Counted from the first letter of the stretch, positions 16,647 to 25,899 are shown. The stretch: 64,000 nucleotides of DNA from Bacillus suaedaesalsae (GCF_016890225.1 NZ_JAFELM010000043.1:186001-250000); one strand, 5' to 3'. The notes: generated by a model not told the origin, from the sequence alone. Made by a program: numbers and translations.

Positions 16647-19169
16647 ATGAATATGATGAACGGATTATACGAAAAAGCGAAAAATGAAACGATAGATAGA
16701 GTATATGAAGATATTACGCGATATCTCGAAAACCATGAACAATTACCAACATATGAACAATACTTAAGAGAACGTGGACAATTTATCGTTCACCTATGGT
16801 TAAATACGTGGGTAAACGTTGCCTCCAGCCAAACGCCAGTAAAGGATCGAAAGGCATTTTTAGTTGAAAAAGGGCTTGATGTTGAAGATGTCACTCGAAA
16901 ACAGTTAAATGTATTGTTCAAAAATGAGATTCGAGAATATAGAACGTTTAATGTAATTAAATGGCTAGATGAGCAATTTTCCAATAACAAACAAGAATGG
17001 CAGAAAACATATGAAGAAGCAAGAGATCAATATATACAAAGGGAGCGAAGAAGAAAAGAAGTCGAACTGAGACAAAGTGTCATTCATAAACTTGAAAACG
17101 AAATTGAAAAATTACTGACTGAGTATTTTGATGAGTTATATGTTCACGTGAGGTACGAAATGGCCTTACATATTACAAAGGAAATGGAGCGCAGTGGCTA
17201 CGAGCCAAGCTCTATAAATACAAATGTTGAATCCTACATAGAAGATTCCATTGAAGAACAATCATATATACCTTATTGGAAAAGAAAGACGTTGGATTGG
17301 GAAGAAATCGAAAATCAATATCAAATGATTATCTCAGATTATTTATTTAACTTGGGTCCAAAATGGTTTATGGAAAAACTAGGAACAAGTGCCACTCAGG
17401 ATTATAAGAAAATAACACATCAAGAATTAACGCTTGATAAATTAAAAGCATTTATTATTGAACCGTTATATGACTTAAGCTATGAATTTCTAGATGAGCT
17501 AAAGTCAGAGTTTATTGAAGATTTAAGAAATGTTACAAAGGTACCGTTTACTTCTGAGCAACATTTAGAAATGTATTACAGAGATTTAGAGAATCAGGAA
17601 TTAAGATATGCTGAAGAACAAGCAGAGTTGCAGCGTAGAAAAGAAGAACACGAAAGAATGATGGAGGATGTATTCGGAAAGGAATACAGTCCATCCGCGA
17701 GTCGCACCATGAAGTTTGTTCTGCATGTTGGAGAAACGAACACAGGGAAAACGTATCATGCCCTGCAAAGAATGAAAGAAGCGCAAAGTGGACTGTACTT
17801 AGCTCCTCTTCGTCTACTTGCTCTAGAAGTGTTTGATAAATTAAATAATGAAGATGTTCCCTGCTCATTAAAGACAGGAGAAGAAGAAAAAATCACTAAT
17901 GGTGCCAGTCACTTGTCGAGTACTGTCGAAATGTTCTATGAGAAAGACTATTATGAAGTAATTGTCATTGATGAAGCGCAAATGATATCAGATAAGGATC
18001 GCGGTTATTCCTGGTACAAAGCGATTACAAAAGCGAATGCAACTGAAGTTCATATTATCGGCAGCTTAAATAGTAAGGAAATGCTCTTACAGCTTCTTGG
18101 TGAGGCGGAAATTGAATTATATGAGTATGTAAGGGAGATTCCTCTTGAAGTTGAAGCTAGAGAATTCTCTTTAAAGCAGACCAAAAAGGGAGATGCAATC
18201 GTTTGTTTTTCAAGAAGTCGCGTGCTTGAAACTGCTTCTTCTCTAAAAGATGACGGTTATAAAGTGAGCATGATATACGGTAGCATGCCACCTGAAACAC
18301 GAAAAAAACAAATGAAAATGTTTGTAGATGGTGAAACAACCGTCATCGTAGCTACTGATGCTATAGGAATGGGTTTGAATTTACCAATACGAAGAATTGT
18401 CTTTTTAGAGAATGAAAAGTTCGATGGAACGAGAAGAAGAACGTTATCTTCTCAAGAAGTAAAACAAATAGCTGGACGTGCTGGAAGGAAAGGCATATAT
18501 GATATTGGTAAAGTCGCGTTTTCTAAAGATATTAGCCATATGACTGAGTTACTTCAAGGGAAAGACGAGTCGCTTCATACTTTTGCGATTGCACCAACAA
18601 GTAATGTGTTGGAACGATACGAAAAATACTCGCGTAATCTAGGAGAATTTTTTGAACTATGGAAGGAATATAAAAATCCAGCAGGTACGAGGAAAGCTCC
18701 TTTAATTGAAGCAAGAGATTTATATGAAAGTATTAAACATACAGAAATTGCAGCAAGACTGTCATTAAAGGATCTTTATAGTTTTATCAATATGCCGTTT
18801 TCAGCTTCTGATCCAGCTCTCGCTGCACAATGGAAAAAGAACATGTATTCCATTATTGATAAATCTGACTTACCAGAGCCCGTCATCAAAACGGATAGTC
18901 TCGAAGAATTAGAACTTTCCTATAAAAGTGTTGGACTTCACTTGTTATTTTTATACCGATTAGAAAGAAGAACGGAAACGGTTTATTGGGAAAGAGTGAG
19001 AGAAGATCTCTCTAATAGTATTCATGAAATGCTGAAAACAGGTATTAAAATTCCAACTAAAACGTGTCGTACGTGTGGAGCTGAGTTACCAAAAAACTTT
19101 AGATTTATGAAATGTGAAGAATGCTTTAATAAACGACCAGCAACGAAACGTTCGTATTTTCATCGATAA
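16647..19169 (+). CDS. SUV3-like superfamily 2 helicase with C-terminal zinc ribbon
   Basis: This 840-residue protein has an N-terminal half of about 350 residues that I cannot assign (helical and charged). A helicase core follows with GETNTGKT (362-369), APLRLLALEVFD, DEAQMISDKDRGYSW (from 442) and, in the second RecA domain, FSRSR, YGSMPPETR, VATDAIGMGLNLPI and QIAGRAGRKG. These match the SUV3 RNA helicases of mitochondria, which unwind RNA for the degradosome. The C-terminus ends in a four-cysteine knuckle (Cys807, 810, 823, 826). AAAGGGG precedes ATG 16647. It is closely followed by a cell-wall peptidase gene. A role in RNA turnover is inferred from homology only. Confidence 0.85.
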   Translation: MNMMNGLYEKAKNETIDRVYEDITRYLENHEQLPTYEQYLRERGQFIVHLWLNTWVNVASSQTPVKDRKAFLVEKGLDVEDVTRKQLNVLFKNEIREYRTFNVIKWLDEQFSNNKQEWQKTYEEARDQYIQRERRRKEVELRQSVIHKLENEIEKLLTEYFDELYVHVRYEMALHITKEMERSGYEPSSINTNVESYIEDSIEEQSYIPYWKRKTLDWEEIENQYQMIISDYLFNLGPKWFMEKLGTSATQDYKKITHQELTLDKLKAFIIEPLYDLSYEFLDELKSEFIEDLRNVTKVPFTSEQHLEMYYRDLENQELRYAEEQAELQRRKEEHERMMEDVFGKEYSPSASRTMKFVLHVGETNTGKTYHALQRMKEAQSGLYLAPLRLLALEVFDKLNNEDVPCSLKTGEEEKITNGASHLSSTVEMFYEKDYYEVIVIDEAQMISDKDRGYSWYKAITKANATEVHIIGSLNSKEMLLQLLGEAEIELYEYVREIPLEVEAREFSLKQTKKGDAIVCFSRSRVLETASSLKDDGYKVSMIYGSMPPETRKKQMKMFVDGETTVIVATDAIGMGLNLPIRRIVFLENEKFDGTRRRTLSSQEVKQIAGRAGRKGIYDIGKVAFSKDISHMTELLQGKDESLHTFAIAPTSNVLERYEKYSRNLGEFFELWKEYKNPAGTRKAPLIEARDLYESIKHTEIAARLSLKDLYSFINMPFSASDPALAAQWKKNMYSIIDKSDLPEPVIKTDSLEELELSYKSVGLHLLFLYRLERRTETVYWERVREDLSNSIHEMLKTGIKIPTKTCRTCGAELPKNFRFMKCEECFNKRPATKRSYFHR

Positions 19170-19182
19170 TTGAAAATGGAGG

Positions 19183-20667
19183 GTGAATAATATTTATAAA
19201 TCTAGTCTCGTAAAAATGTTCATGATGCCTATTCTTGTAGTGGGATTAGTGTGTATAGGTCCTCACCACTATGGAATAGCAGAGAATATGCAAAACTCAG
19301 TAATACAACAGTTAGACTCAATCGTACAACAAAGTCCGATTCTAGATGGAGCGATAGCCGGAATAAGTATTCGAGATGCAAACAGTGGAACGCATCTATA
19401 TAACCATAATGGGAACGTTAGACTACAACCTGCTTCTAACTTAAAACTCGTTACGGCAATGACTGCTTTATCTGTACTGGGAGTAGACTATACTTTCCAA
19501 ACAGAAGTGTTAACAGACGGAGTTCTAAAAGATGGCTTGCTATTAGGAAATGTGTATTTAAGGGGAAAGGGTGACCCGACGTTACTATTGGAAGACTTGG
19601 AACAACTGTCAAAAAAACTACGAGAATCAGGGATTACGGCAATTAAAGGGGATGTTATAGCAGATGACACGTGGTTTGATGATGTGAGATATTCGATTGA
19701 CTTACCTTGGAGTGATGAGGAAACATATTACGGTGGTCAAGTTTCAGCACTCAACCTTTCCCCGGACAGAGATTATGATGCTGGGACTGTCATTGTTGAA
19801 GTTCGGCCTAGTAAGATTGGACAGTCTCCAAGAGTCTCTACTTATCCAAATACAGACTACGTAAGAATCGTAAATAAAGCAAAAACTGTAGATGAAAAGG
19901 GAGTAAAGGATCTTACCATTACGAGAGAACATGGACAAAACTTGATTTTAATAGAAGGAACAATTCCAGTACATAGTACATTACAAAAAGATTGGGTCGC
20001 AACTTGGGACCCATCAGGATATACGGCTCAAGTATTTAAGGAAACGTTACATTCTTCAGGGATTAAGGTTTTAGGAAAAGTTAGATCAGGTATTACACCA
20101 GACAATGCAAAGGAAATTGCGATAGATACCTCTATACCATTAGCAGAAATTGTGATGACATTTATGAAGCAAAGTAATAATGGAATTGGTGAGGTACTCG
20201 TTAAAGAAGTTGGAAAGAAAGTTCATAATGAAGGAAGCTGGGATAGTGGGTTACAAGTGGTAAATATAGAGTTAAAGAGACTTGGTATAAATACCGACAA
20301 TCTTATTATCCGCGATGGTTCTGGTATCTCACACGTTAACTCAATGAAGGCAAATGATTTTACATCCATTCTTTTTTCTTTACAGCGTGAGAAATGGTTC
20401 TCAACGTATTACGATTCGCTGCCGATTGCCGGCTCTGGTGAACGGATAATTGGAGGGACGTTGTTTCATCGTATGCACAACCTACCTGACGGAGTAGAAG
20501 TAAGAGCAAAAACAGGAACCCTTTCAACCGTTAGCACACTCTCAGGCTACATCACAACGAAAAGTGGGAAGAAGTTAATATTTTCGATCATGCTTAATCA
20601 CTTATTGGATGAAGGTAAAGGTAAGGAACTTGAAGATGAAATTGTTCATATAATTGCCAATCAATGA
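19183..20667 (+). CDS. D-alanyl-D-alanine carboxypeptidase/endopeptidase (PBP4, peptidase S13 family)
   Basis: The frame encodes up to 494 residues with a signal peptide near residues 8-35, so the enzyme is secreted or wall-associated. The penicillin-binding motifs are present: SNLK (Ser85-Lys88, counting from GTG 19183), QSNNGIGE (SxN) and AKTGTLS (KTG). Class C PBP4 enzymes trim or cut peptidoglycan stem peptides. The start is uncertain: GGAGG touches the GTG at 19183 with no spacer, while an in-frame ATT at 19192 has a 9-base spacing and ATG 19216 is further off. The signal peptide is retained in all cases. It lies between a helicase and a SpoIID-like gene. Confidence 0.9.
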   Translation: MNNIYKSSLVKMFMMPILVVGLVCIGPHHYGIAENMQNSVIQQLDSIVQQSPILDGAIAGISIRDANSGTHLYNHNGNVRLQPASNLKLVTAMTALSVLGVDYTFQTEVLTDGVLKDGLLLGNVYLRGKGDPTLLLEDLEQLSKKLRESGITAIKGDVIADDTWFDDVRYSIDLPWSDEETYYGGQVSALNLSPDRDYDAGTVIVEVRPSKIGQSPRVSTYPNTDYVRIVNKAKTVDEKGVKDLTITREHGQNLILIEGTIPVHSTLQKDWVATWDPSGYTAQVFKETLHSSGIKVLGKVRSGITPDNAKEIAIDTSIPLAEIVMTFMKQSNNGIGEVLVKEVGKKVHNEGSWDSGLQVVNIELKRLGINTDNLIIRDGSGISHVNSMKANDFTSILFSLQREKWFSTYYDSLPIAGSGERIIGGTLFHRMHNLPDGVEVRAKTGTLSTVSTLSGYITTKSGKKLIFSIMLNHLLDEGKGKELEDEIVHIIANQ

Positions 20668-20707
20668 CAAAGAATAAAAAGTGTAGTCAACAGGGAAATC
20701 TACGTGT

Positions 20708-21958
20708 ATGAAAAAAATACTATTATTCCTAAGTGCTGTAATGTTTCTGTTTTTTCCTATGAATATTCATGCAGAAGAAATGGTGACGGTACGACTTTTT
20801 CAAAACATTGAAGAAACTTCTGAGTTAGACATAATGTTAAAAGGAGGGTACTTCTCATTAAATCCATTTTTTCAATTTGAGGACGGTGTAAACTACTCTT
20901 TATCTGTGAAAAAAGGTAAACTAGTCATCAAAGGAAATGGACAAAAGCAAGTGGTCGAGGGTTCTGTATATATCGTTCCAGAAAAGTACGATGTAGATCA
21001 TCAAATTTTAATTAATAATCATCCTTATTTAGGAGCTATGGAATTCGCAGTAGAAAATAATCAATTTATTAGGCCCATTAATCAATTACCGTTGGAAGAT
21101 TATTTAAAAGGTGTTGTACCATTAGAGGTATATCCTAGCTGGCCGATTGAAACGTTAAAGGCACAAGCCTTAGCTGCCAGAACTTATGCAGTTGCTCATA
21201 TCAACGATAAAATGGACGATACAATTCGGTTCCAAGTGTATGGTGGATACGATTGGAAGGCATCGACAACGAAAGCAGTAAATGAAACAAAGGGAGAAGT
21301 TATTACCCATAAAGACAAGCTAATTAACGCTTTCTATTCTGCTAGCAATGGTGGGGTAACAGAAAGTAATGCAAATGTATGGGGAGGAAATCCAGAGCCT
21401 TATTTCCCAATCAAAGAAGACCCATATGATCCCACTCATCCATGGGAATACTCTTTACATCAAGAACAAATTTCACTTGATAATGTTGATTGGACTGATT
21501 CAAAATGTTGGGATGAAACAGAAGAAGTTGACCAAAAAATTACTAACACGATGAAGAAAAAGTTGCAAAAAAACGGATACCCAGGTGATATAAAGATTGT
21601 TTCAATTCCTACGTTTGAGCTTTCAAAAGACCAATATGATTCCAAACGTTCGAGAAAAGGGTCGATTACAATACAATTTCTGCATAGATTGTACGATGGG
21701 ACTGTTATGCTAGAAGAGTATGAATTAAAGGATGTAGAAATCAATCGGATCAGGCCACTTATTGGTGGGGATCTATTTAAGAGTTATCTCATTGATTCAT
21801 TAGATTTTCAAAACAAAACCTATACGATGCAAGGCAGAGGTTATGGTCACGGTGTTGGAATGAGTCAATGGGGAGCAAGTATTATGGGCCAAAAAGGAAA
21901 ATCTTATCAAGAGATCATTCAGCATTACTTTCCAGGAACGACAATTTCAAAATATTAA
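20708..21958 (+). CDS. SpoIID/LytB-domain exported protein
   Basis: This 416-residue protein has a signal peptide (KKILLFLSAVMFLFFPMNIHA) and a SpoIID domain starting near residue 125: LPLEDYLKGVVPLEVYPSWP, then LKAQALAARTYAV, FYSASNGG and GRGYGHGVGMSQWGA. SpoIID of B. subtilis is a lytic transglycosylase acting in engulfment, and LytB enhances the amidase LytC. This one lacks the sporulation gene context of spoIID and sits 40 bases after a PBP4-type gene, so a vegetative or germination wall-remodelling role is likelier. The ribosome binding site (AGGGAAAT) is weak. Confidence 0.88.
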   Translation: MKKILLFLSAVMFLFFPMNIHAEEMVTVRLFQNIEETSELDIMLKGGYFSLNPFFQFEDGVNYSLSVKKGKLVIKGNGQKQVVEGSVYIVPEKYDVDHQILINNHPYLGAMEFAVENNQFIRPINQLPLEDYLKGVVPLEVYPSWPIETLKAQALAARTYAVAHINDKMDDTIRFQVYGGYDWKASTTKAVNETKGEVITHKDKLINAFYSASNGGVTESNANVWGGNPEPYFPIKEDPYDPTHPWEYSLHQEQISLDNVDWTDSKCWDETEEVDQKITNTMKKKLQKNGYPGDIKIVSIPTFELSKDQYDSKRSRKGSITIQFLHRLYDGTVMLEEYELKDVEINRIRPLIGGDLFKSYLIDSLDFQNKTYTMQGRGYGHGVGMSQWGASIMGQKGKSYQEIIQHYFPGTTISKY

Positions 21959-21985
21959 TAAAAGGAGTAGAAATACTCCTTTTCA
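21958..21985 (+). terminator. Intrinsic terminator
   Basis: AAAAGGAGTA and TACTCCTTTT pair around a GAAA-type loop, followed by CATTTTG. Confidence 0.75.
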
Positions 21986-22020
21986 TTTTGATTACTATTA
22001 AATTTTCCAATAAACGTAAA

Positions 22021-22047
22021 AGGAAATAGGCTATAAGAATAGAATGT
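22021..22047 (+). promoter_or_regulatory. Sigma-H-type promoter of spo0M
   Basis: AGGAAAT (22021-22027), 11 bases, ATAGAATGT (22039-22047) fits the SigH pattern AGGAWWW-N11-RNNGAATWW. B. subtilis spo0M is known to depend on SigH. Confidence 0.7.
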
Positions 22048-22085
22048 ATAGGTAAGATTATTTATTTATAAAGGGGGAAAATCAA

Positions 22086-22856
22086 TTGTCACTATTTAAT
22101 AAAGTACTAGCAAGCATTGGAATTGGTGGAGCGAAGGTTGATACAAAGTTACATAAAGGAACATATTCAGCTGGTGAAGCTGTTCAAGGTGTAGTTGAAA
22201 TAACAGGTGGAAACACAGAACAACCAATTGATGAAATTTACCTATCAGTCATGACAACGTATATTAAAGAAGTGGATGATAATAAATTCACACAAACAGG
22301 CACAGTTGGCAAATTTCGTGTACTAGATAAGTTAACGATTGGACCAAATGAGAAGAAAGAAATTCCATTTTCATTTGATTTACCGTATGATACGCCATTA
22401 ACGGCAGGTAGAACGAGAGTGTGGATTCATACTGGACTTGATATAAAAAATGCGGTTGATCCAACTGACAAAGACTTTATTACTGTAACACCATCTCCAC
22501 TTGCTCATACAGTGTTACAGTCTGTACAAGAGCTTGGGTTCAGAATTCGTGAGGCAGAATGTATTGCGGCTCCAAGATATTTAAGAGGAACTCTTCCGTT
22601 TATTCAAGAATTTGAGTTTGTTCCAACAAGTGGATCTTTCCGTGGGAAGTTGGATGAATTAGAAGTAACATTCTTGTCAGCTTCAGAAACTAGAATAGAT
22701 GTACTACTACAAGTTGACCGTCGTGCGCGTGGTTTAGGCAGCCTACTATCCGAAGCGTTAAATATGGATGAAAGTCATATTAGACTATCATTTTCAGCAA
22801 GTGAAATGTCTACGATCAAACATAAACTACAAGAAGTGATTAATCGTTATTCATAG
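22086..22856 (+). CDS. spo0M: Sporulation-control protein Spo0M
   Basis: The 256-residue product matches Spo0M in length and in its arrestin-like all-beta character, with the typical opening SLFNKVLASIGIGGAKVDT, then WIHTGLDIKNAVDPTDKD, and the late RRARGLGSLLSEALNMDE. Spo0M influences Spo0A-dependent entry into sporulation in B. subtilis by an unclear mechanism. The start is TTG 22086, supported by AAAGGGGGAAAATCAA directly upstream; no in-frame ATG is nearby. A sigma-H-type promoter lies 40 bases upstream and a strong terminator ends the unit. Confidence 0.95.
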   Translation: MSLFNKVLASIGIGGAKVDTKLHKGTYSAGEAVQGVVEITGGNTEQPIDEIYLSVMTTYIKEVDDNKFTQTGTVGKFRVLDKLTIGPNEKKEIPFSFDLPYDTPLTAGRTRVWIHTGLDIKNAVDPTDKDFITVTPSPLAHTVLQSVQELGFRIREAECIAAPRYLRGTLPFIQEFEFVPTSGSFRGKLDELEVTFLSASETRIDVLLQVDRRARGLGSLLSEALNMDESHIRLSFSASEMSTIKHKLQEVINRYS

Positions 22857-22866
22857 AACTATTAAG

Positions 22867-22907
22867 AACACGGTATTTCCAACAAAAGAAAATACCGTGT
22901 TTTTTCT
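22867..22907 (+). terminator. Strong terminator of spo0M
   Basis: AACACGGTATTT pairs perfectly with AAATACCGTGTT, followed by TTTTTC. Confidence 0.9.
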
Positions 22908-22989
22908 ATGCCGAAAAACAGACAGGAAAAGAGGAAATGTTAACTTTCTATTGAATAATAATGAAAAAATGATACCTAGGTGTGATAAC

Positions 22990-23511
22990 ATGTTTTTTCT
23001 ACAAATGGCAGGATTCCCTGGAACAGGAAAATCTACACTTGCGAAACAAATTGGATTATTAACGAATGCCATCGTACTTGATCATGATGTTGTGAAGACT
23101 GCAATACTTGAAGATCGTGATGAACATATGGATTCAAACAAAGCGGGTAAAATGGCGTATAAGGTGGAATGGGCTCTTACCGATTACCATTTATCACAGG
23201 GGAAAAGTGTCGTACTGGATAGTCCATGTTTTTATACAGAAGGATTAGTACGAGGAATGCAGCTTGCAAAGAAGTATTCTGTCAAATACAAATATATTGA
23301 ATGTTATTTGGATGATTTTCATGAGGTGAATAGAAGATTACAGAACAGAGATCGATTACTTAGCCAAATTGAAAAAGTAGAATCAAAGGATTACTTTCAG
23401 AAGGCGCTAGTTAATAGTAAGAAACCAGAGAATGGCATGTTCTTGGTCATAGATACCTCAAGCCCATTAATTTCATACATCCAAAAAGCTATAACTTACC
23501 TAAAAGAATAG
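22990..23511 (+). CDS. P-loop ATPase/kinase-like protein
   Basis: An upstream in-frame start at 22897 would lie inside the spo0M terminator, so ATG 22990 is chosen, with a GGTGTGAT site just before it. The 173-residue product opens with a Walker A motif (AGFPGTGKST), then LDHDVVK with an acidic pair and SVVLDSPCFY, a Walker B-like strand. It ends with an arginine-rich lid (NRRLQNRDR). This is the layout of small AAA_33/zeta-toxin or gluconate-kinase-like P-loop kinases. The substrate is not predictable. It stands alone between spo0M and a repeat element. Confidence 0.75.
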   Translation: MFFLQMAGFPGTGKSTLAKQIGLLTNAIVLDHDVVKTAILEDRDEHMDSNKAGKMAYKVEWALTDYHLSQGKSVVLDSPCFYTEGLVRGMQLAKKYSVKYKYIECYLDDFHEVNRRLQNRDRLLSQIEKVESKDYFQKALVNSKKPENGMFLVIDTSSPLISYIQKAITYLKE

Positions 23512-23589
23512 GATAAGAAGGAATCTGTTTGGTTAATTAAACATTTTGAAGAGGGGATTTATCTCATTATATATTTTTTTTGACTTACG

Positions 23590-23735
23590 GCTCTGTTAAA
23601 GTAGAATGTTGATTTTTGAATCTTTGATTGCAGTGGAAGGCGGCGACTCCTGCGGGATATCCGGCGTGTCCAAGTGAGACAACCCGCGGAATGCGCCAGA
23701 CCTTCACTGAAATCAACAATTAAGTTTAACAGAGC
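23590..23735. repeat. Bacillaceae intergenic palindromic repeat, copy 1
   Basis: The 146-bp element begins GCTCTGTTAAA and ends TTTAACAGAGC. It has inner inverted arms GTTGATTT / AAATCAAC and CAGTG / CACTG, and a GC-rich core containing GGAAGGCGGCGACTCCTGC and GACAACCCGCGG. It would fold into a long imperfect hairpin. The core GACTCCTGCGGGA is shared with the element at 53.6 kb and is a repeat I know as frequent between genes of many Bacillus genomes. It may act as a transcript end between the two convergent genes here. Confidence 0.8.
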
Positions 23736-23740
23736 GTTAC

Positions 23741-24613
23741 TTATAAAATTAGAAAGATCGTTCCAATAGTAATAAATATACCACCAATAATCGTATACAT
23801 TGTTGCTTTCTCTTTTAAAATGAAATAACTAAGAATCATTGTAATGACAACACTAAATTTATCAATCGGTGTCACGACACTTACTTTACCTATGGAGATT
23901 GCAGCAAAGTAACATAGCCAAGAAAAGCCTGTTGCTGCCCCAGATAAAATAAGAAATAGATAAGATTTCTTAGAAATCTTTTTAGCCTCACTCACTGTTT
24001 TTTGAAAAAATACAACTCCCCACGAAAAGATGAGAATGACAATTGTACGAATAAACGTAGCCACATTAGAATCTACTTCTTCAATCCCAATTTTCGCTAA
24101 GATGTTTGTCAAGGATGCAAAAACAGCACCTAAAACTGCTAGAAATATATATGAGCTGGAGATAGTAGTTTTTTTCTTCTTGATTTTTTCGTCTTTCTTT
24201 TTACCAATTAATACAAATGTTCCAATTGAAATGAATAAGCCACCAATAATGATAAATGTTGTAGCAGGCTCTTGAAGGATGATAAAGGATAATAAAATAG
24301 TCAGCACAACACTTGCTTTATCAATCGGAACAACTTTTGAAACATCCCCGATTTGGATGGCTCTAAAAAAGAAGAGCCAAGATAACCCTGTCGTAAAACC
24401 AGATAAGATTAAAAAAAACAAAGAATACCCTTCAACTTTAAAAATGGATTGCACTTCACCGGTAATCAAAACCATGAAAAATGCCATGATTAGCACAACG
24501 ATTGTACGAATCGCAGTTGCAAGATTAGAATTAATATCTTCAATTCCGATTTTGGCAAGTATCGCCGTAAATGAAGCGAATAATGCTGCAAGTAGCGCTA
24601 AAATAATACTCAT
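23741..24613 (-). CDS. EamA/DMT-family transporter
   Basis: The 290-residue protein has ten predicted transmembrane helices arranged as two EamA repeats that are visibly related. LAKIGIEDINSNLATAIRTIVVL near the N-terminus is repeated as LAKIGIEEVDSNVATFIRTIVIL in the second half, and SKVVPIDKASVVLTILLSF as SVVTPIDKFSVVITMILSY. A Lys-rich linker (KKKDEKIKKKKT) joins them. Members of this drug/metabolite superfamily move amino acids, sugars or metabolites across the membrane; the substrate is unknown. The ribosome binding site is poor. The 3' end abuts the repeat element. Confidence 0.88.
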   Translation of the reverse strand: MSIILALLAALFASFTAILAKIGIEDINSNLATAIRTIVVLIMAFFMVLITGEVQSIFKVEGYSLFFLILSGFTTGLSWLFFFRAIQIGDVSKVVPIDKASVVLTILLSFIILQEPATTFIIIGGLFISIGTFVLIGKKKDEKIKKKKTTISSSYIFLAVLGAVFASLTNILAKIGIEEVDSNVATFIRTIVILIFSWGVVFFQKTVSEAKKISKKSYLFLILSGAATGFSWLCYFAAISIGKVSVVTPIDKFSVVITMILSYFILKEKATMYTIIGGIFITIGTIFLIL

Positions 24614-24749
24614 ATAATCAGCTCATTTTTTTTAAGTTAATTAACGTAACAATACAATTTCACTGGAAAGAGTTAGTTCAGGAAAATAATGGTTGCAATA
24701 CGGCGTAAATAGTGTAAAATTACACTAAAAGAGTAGCGGAGGTTATTTG

Positions 24750-25427
24750 ATGAAAAAGTTTTTTGGATATTCGTTATTGATTATCATTTTTACCATTTCA
24801 GTCTGGTTGTATGTAAGTTTTAACGGAACTCCTTGGCATCGAATTGTGAGTGCATCAAAAATGGAGGAATATATTGAGAATAAGTATGACATTGAAGTCG
24901 TAAAAGAGAAGTCAGGTTATAATTTTAAGATGGGAACATATGTAACCGAATTTACGCTTAAAGAAGACCCGACAATTAAAGTGCATGTAGAAGAAGGTCA
25001 AAATAAAAACAGTCCATACGTTGACTATTATGCGGAAGCATTATGGACACAACAACTTAAAAGTGAGTTTTCTCCACTACTAGAAAAGCAATTCAAAGAT
25101 GAAACGATTTTGTTTGAACCAATCTATGGTATTGGATCGGAATATTATAGTGTTGGAAATATCCCTCACTATAGTCAGGTGGAACATCCCTTTACGATTA
25201 TGATAAAGTTTGAAAGAGAGTTTACAGAACAGGAGAAAGAGAAAGTTAGCATAAAAATATATGAGATTATTAAGGAAATTCAAAACAGAGAGTTAACGAA
25301 TGTTGAATTATTTATTTCATACGAAAGTGATAGTGGAAAAACTTTTACAACCATTATCATCCCTCCAGATAATATATCTTCTATTAAATCAGAGAAGGAT
25401 ATATATCCATTCATTCATACTCATTAA
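24750..25427 (+). CDS. Membrane-anchored protein of unknown function (YfjL-like)
   Basis: ATG 24750 is preferred to TTG 24747, since GCGGAGG ends 7 bases before it. The 225-residue protein has one N-terminal transmembrane helix (about 4-24) followed by NGTPWHR and a soluble extracytoplasmic domain of mixed alpha/beta character. The opening resembles the YfjL-type proteins of Bacillus, which I recall only loosely. A 15-base gap to the next gene, an XRE-type regulator, suggests a two-gene operon. Confidence 0.7.
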   Translation: MKKFFGYSLLIIIFTISVWLYVSFNGTPWHRIVSASKMEEYIENKYDIEVVKEKSGYNFKMGTYVTEFTLKEDPTIKVHVEEGQNKNSPYVDYYAEALWTQQLKSEFSPLLEKQFKDETILFEPIYGIGSEYYSVGNIPHYSQVEHPFTIMIKFEREFTEQEKEKVSIKIYEIIKEIQNRELTNVELFISYESDSGKTFTTIIIPPDNISSIKSEKDIYPFIHTH

Positions 25428-25441
25428 AGGCGGTCATTACA

Positions 25442-25894
25442 ATGAATAAAGAGCAATTTATTCGATTAATATCACAGAAGATTAGATTAATTCGAACAGA
25501 AGCGGGACATACACAAGAGGCTATGGCCGAAATATTAGGGATCTCTAAGAAGACGTTAGTTCAAATTGAAAAAGATAGAATATTGGCAGGATGGTCAACA
25601 GCGGTAGTGGTGTGTGCACTATTCCGTGAAAGTGAAATTTTACATTACTCACTGGGAGGAGACCCGCTTGAGATGCTGGATGTTTATGTTCATGATGGGT
25701 TACATAAACCGAAACCTAAAACGCTCGGGGGTAAGGTTTGGTGGAAAGAAGTTGAGAAAAATGGAGTGTATCGTCTTCAACAAAACATGATCTCCCAGCA
25801 TTATCGAATACTAGATTGCGAAAATCAAAGATGGTTAAGTTCAAATGATCTAGAAGAAGCAAGAATGTATTTTGAGCAATTAACGAAGGAGTGA
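25442..25894 (+). CDS. XRE-family transcriptional regulator
   Basis: The 150-residue protein has an N-terminal helix-turn-helix of the XRE/Cro type (IRLIRTEAGHTQEAMAEILG, then ISKKTLVQIEKDR), residues about 12-50. Its C-terminal part of about 90 residues is unassigned, with WWKEVEKNG and YRLQQNMISQHYRILD. XRE repressors bind operator DNA as dimers, and the C-terminal part may sense a ligand. It is co-directional with the membrane protein just upstream, which it may control. A strong bidirectional terminator follows. Confidence 0.88.
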   Translation: MNKEQFIRLISQKIRLIRTEAGHTQEAMAEILGISKKTLVQIEKDRILAGWSTAVVVCALFRESEILHYSLGGDPLEMLDVYVHDGLHKPKPKTLGGKVWWKEVEKNGVYRLQQNMISQHYRILDCENQRWLSSNDLEEARMYFEQLTKE

Positions 25895-25899
25895 TCTTT

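Noticed and set aside
10077-17918. An 18-base identity, GTGCCAGTCACTTGTCGA, between the terminator at 10 kb and the helicase gene at 17.9 kb
   Set aside because: The second copy is coding and in frame, no flanking similarity exists, and a single match of this size can arise by chance in a 64-kb window.
16330-19169. Ribbon-helix-helix gene and helicase as a toxin-antitoxin or defence pair
   Set aside because: A terminator separates them, the helicase has SUV3 RNA-helicase motifs, and no toxin or nuclease is adjacent.
22897-22989. Longer start for the P-loop kinase-like protein
   Set aside because: The codons lie in and just after the spo0M terminator, and the Walker A motif is at the usual distance from ATG 22990.
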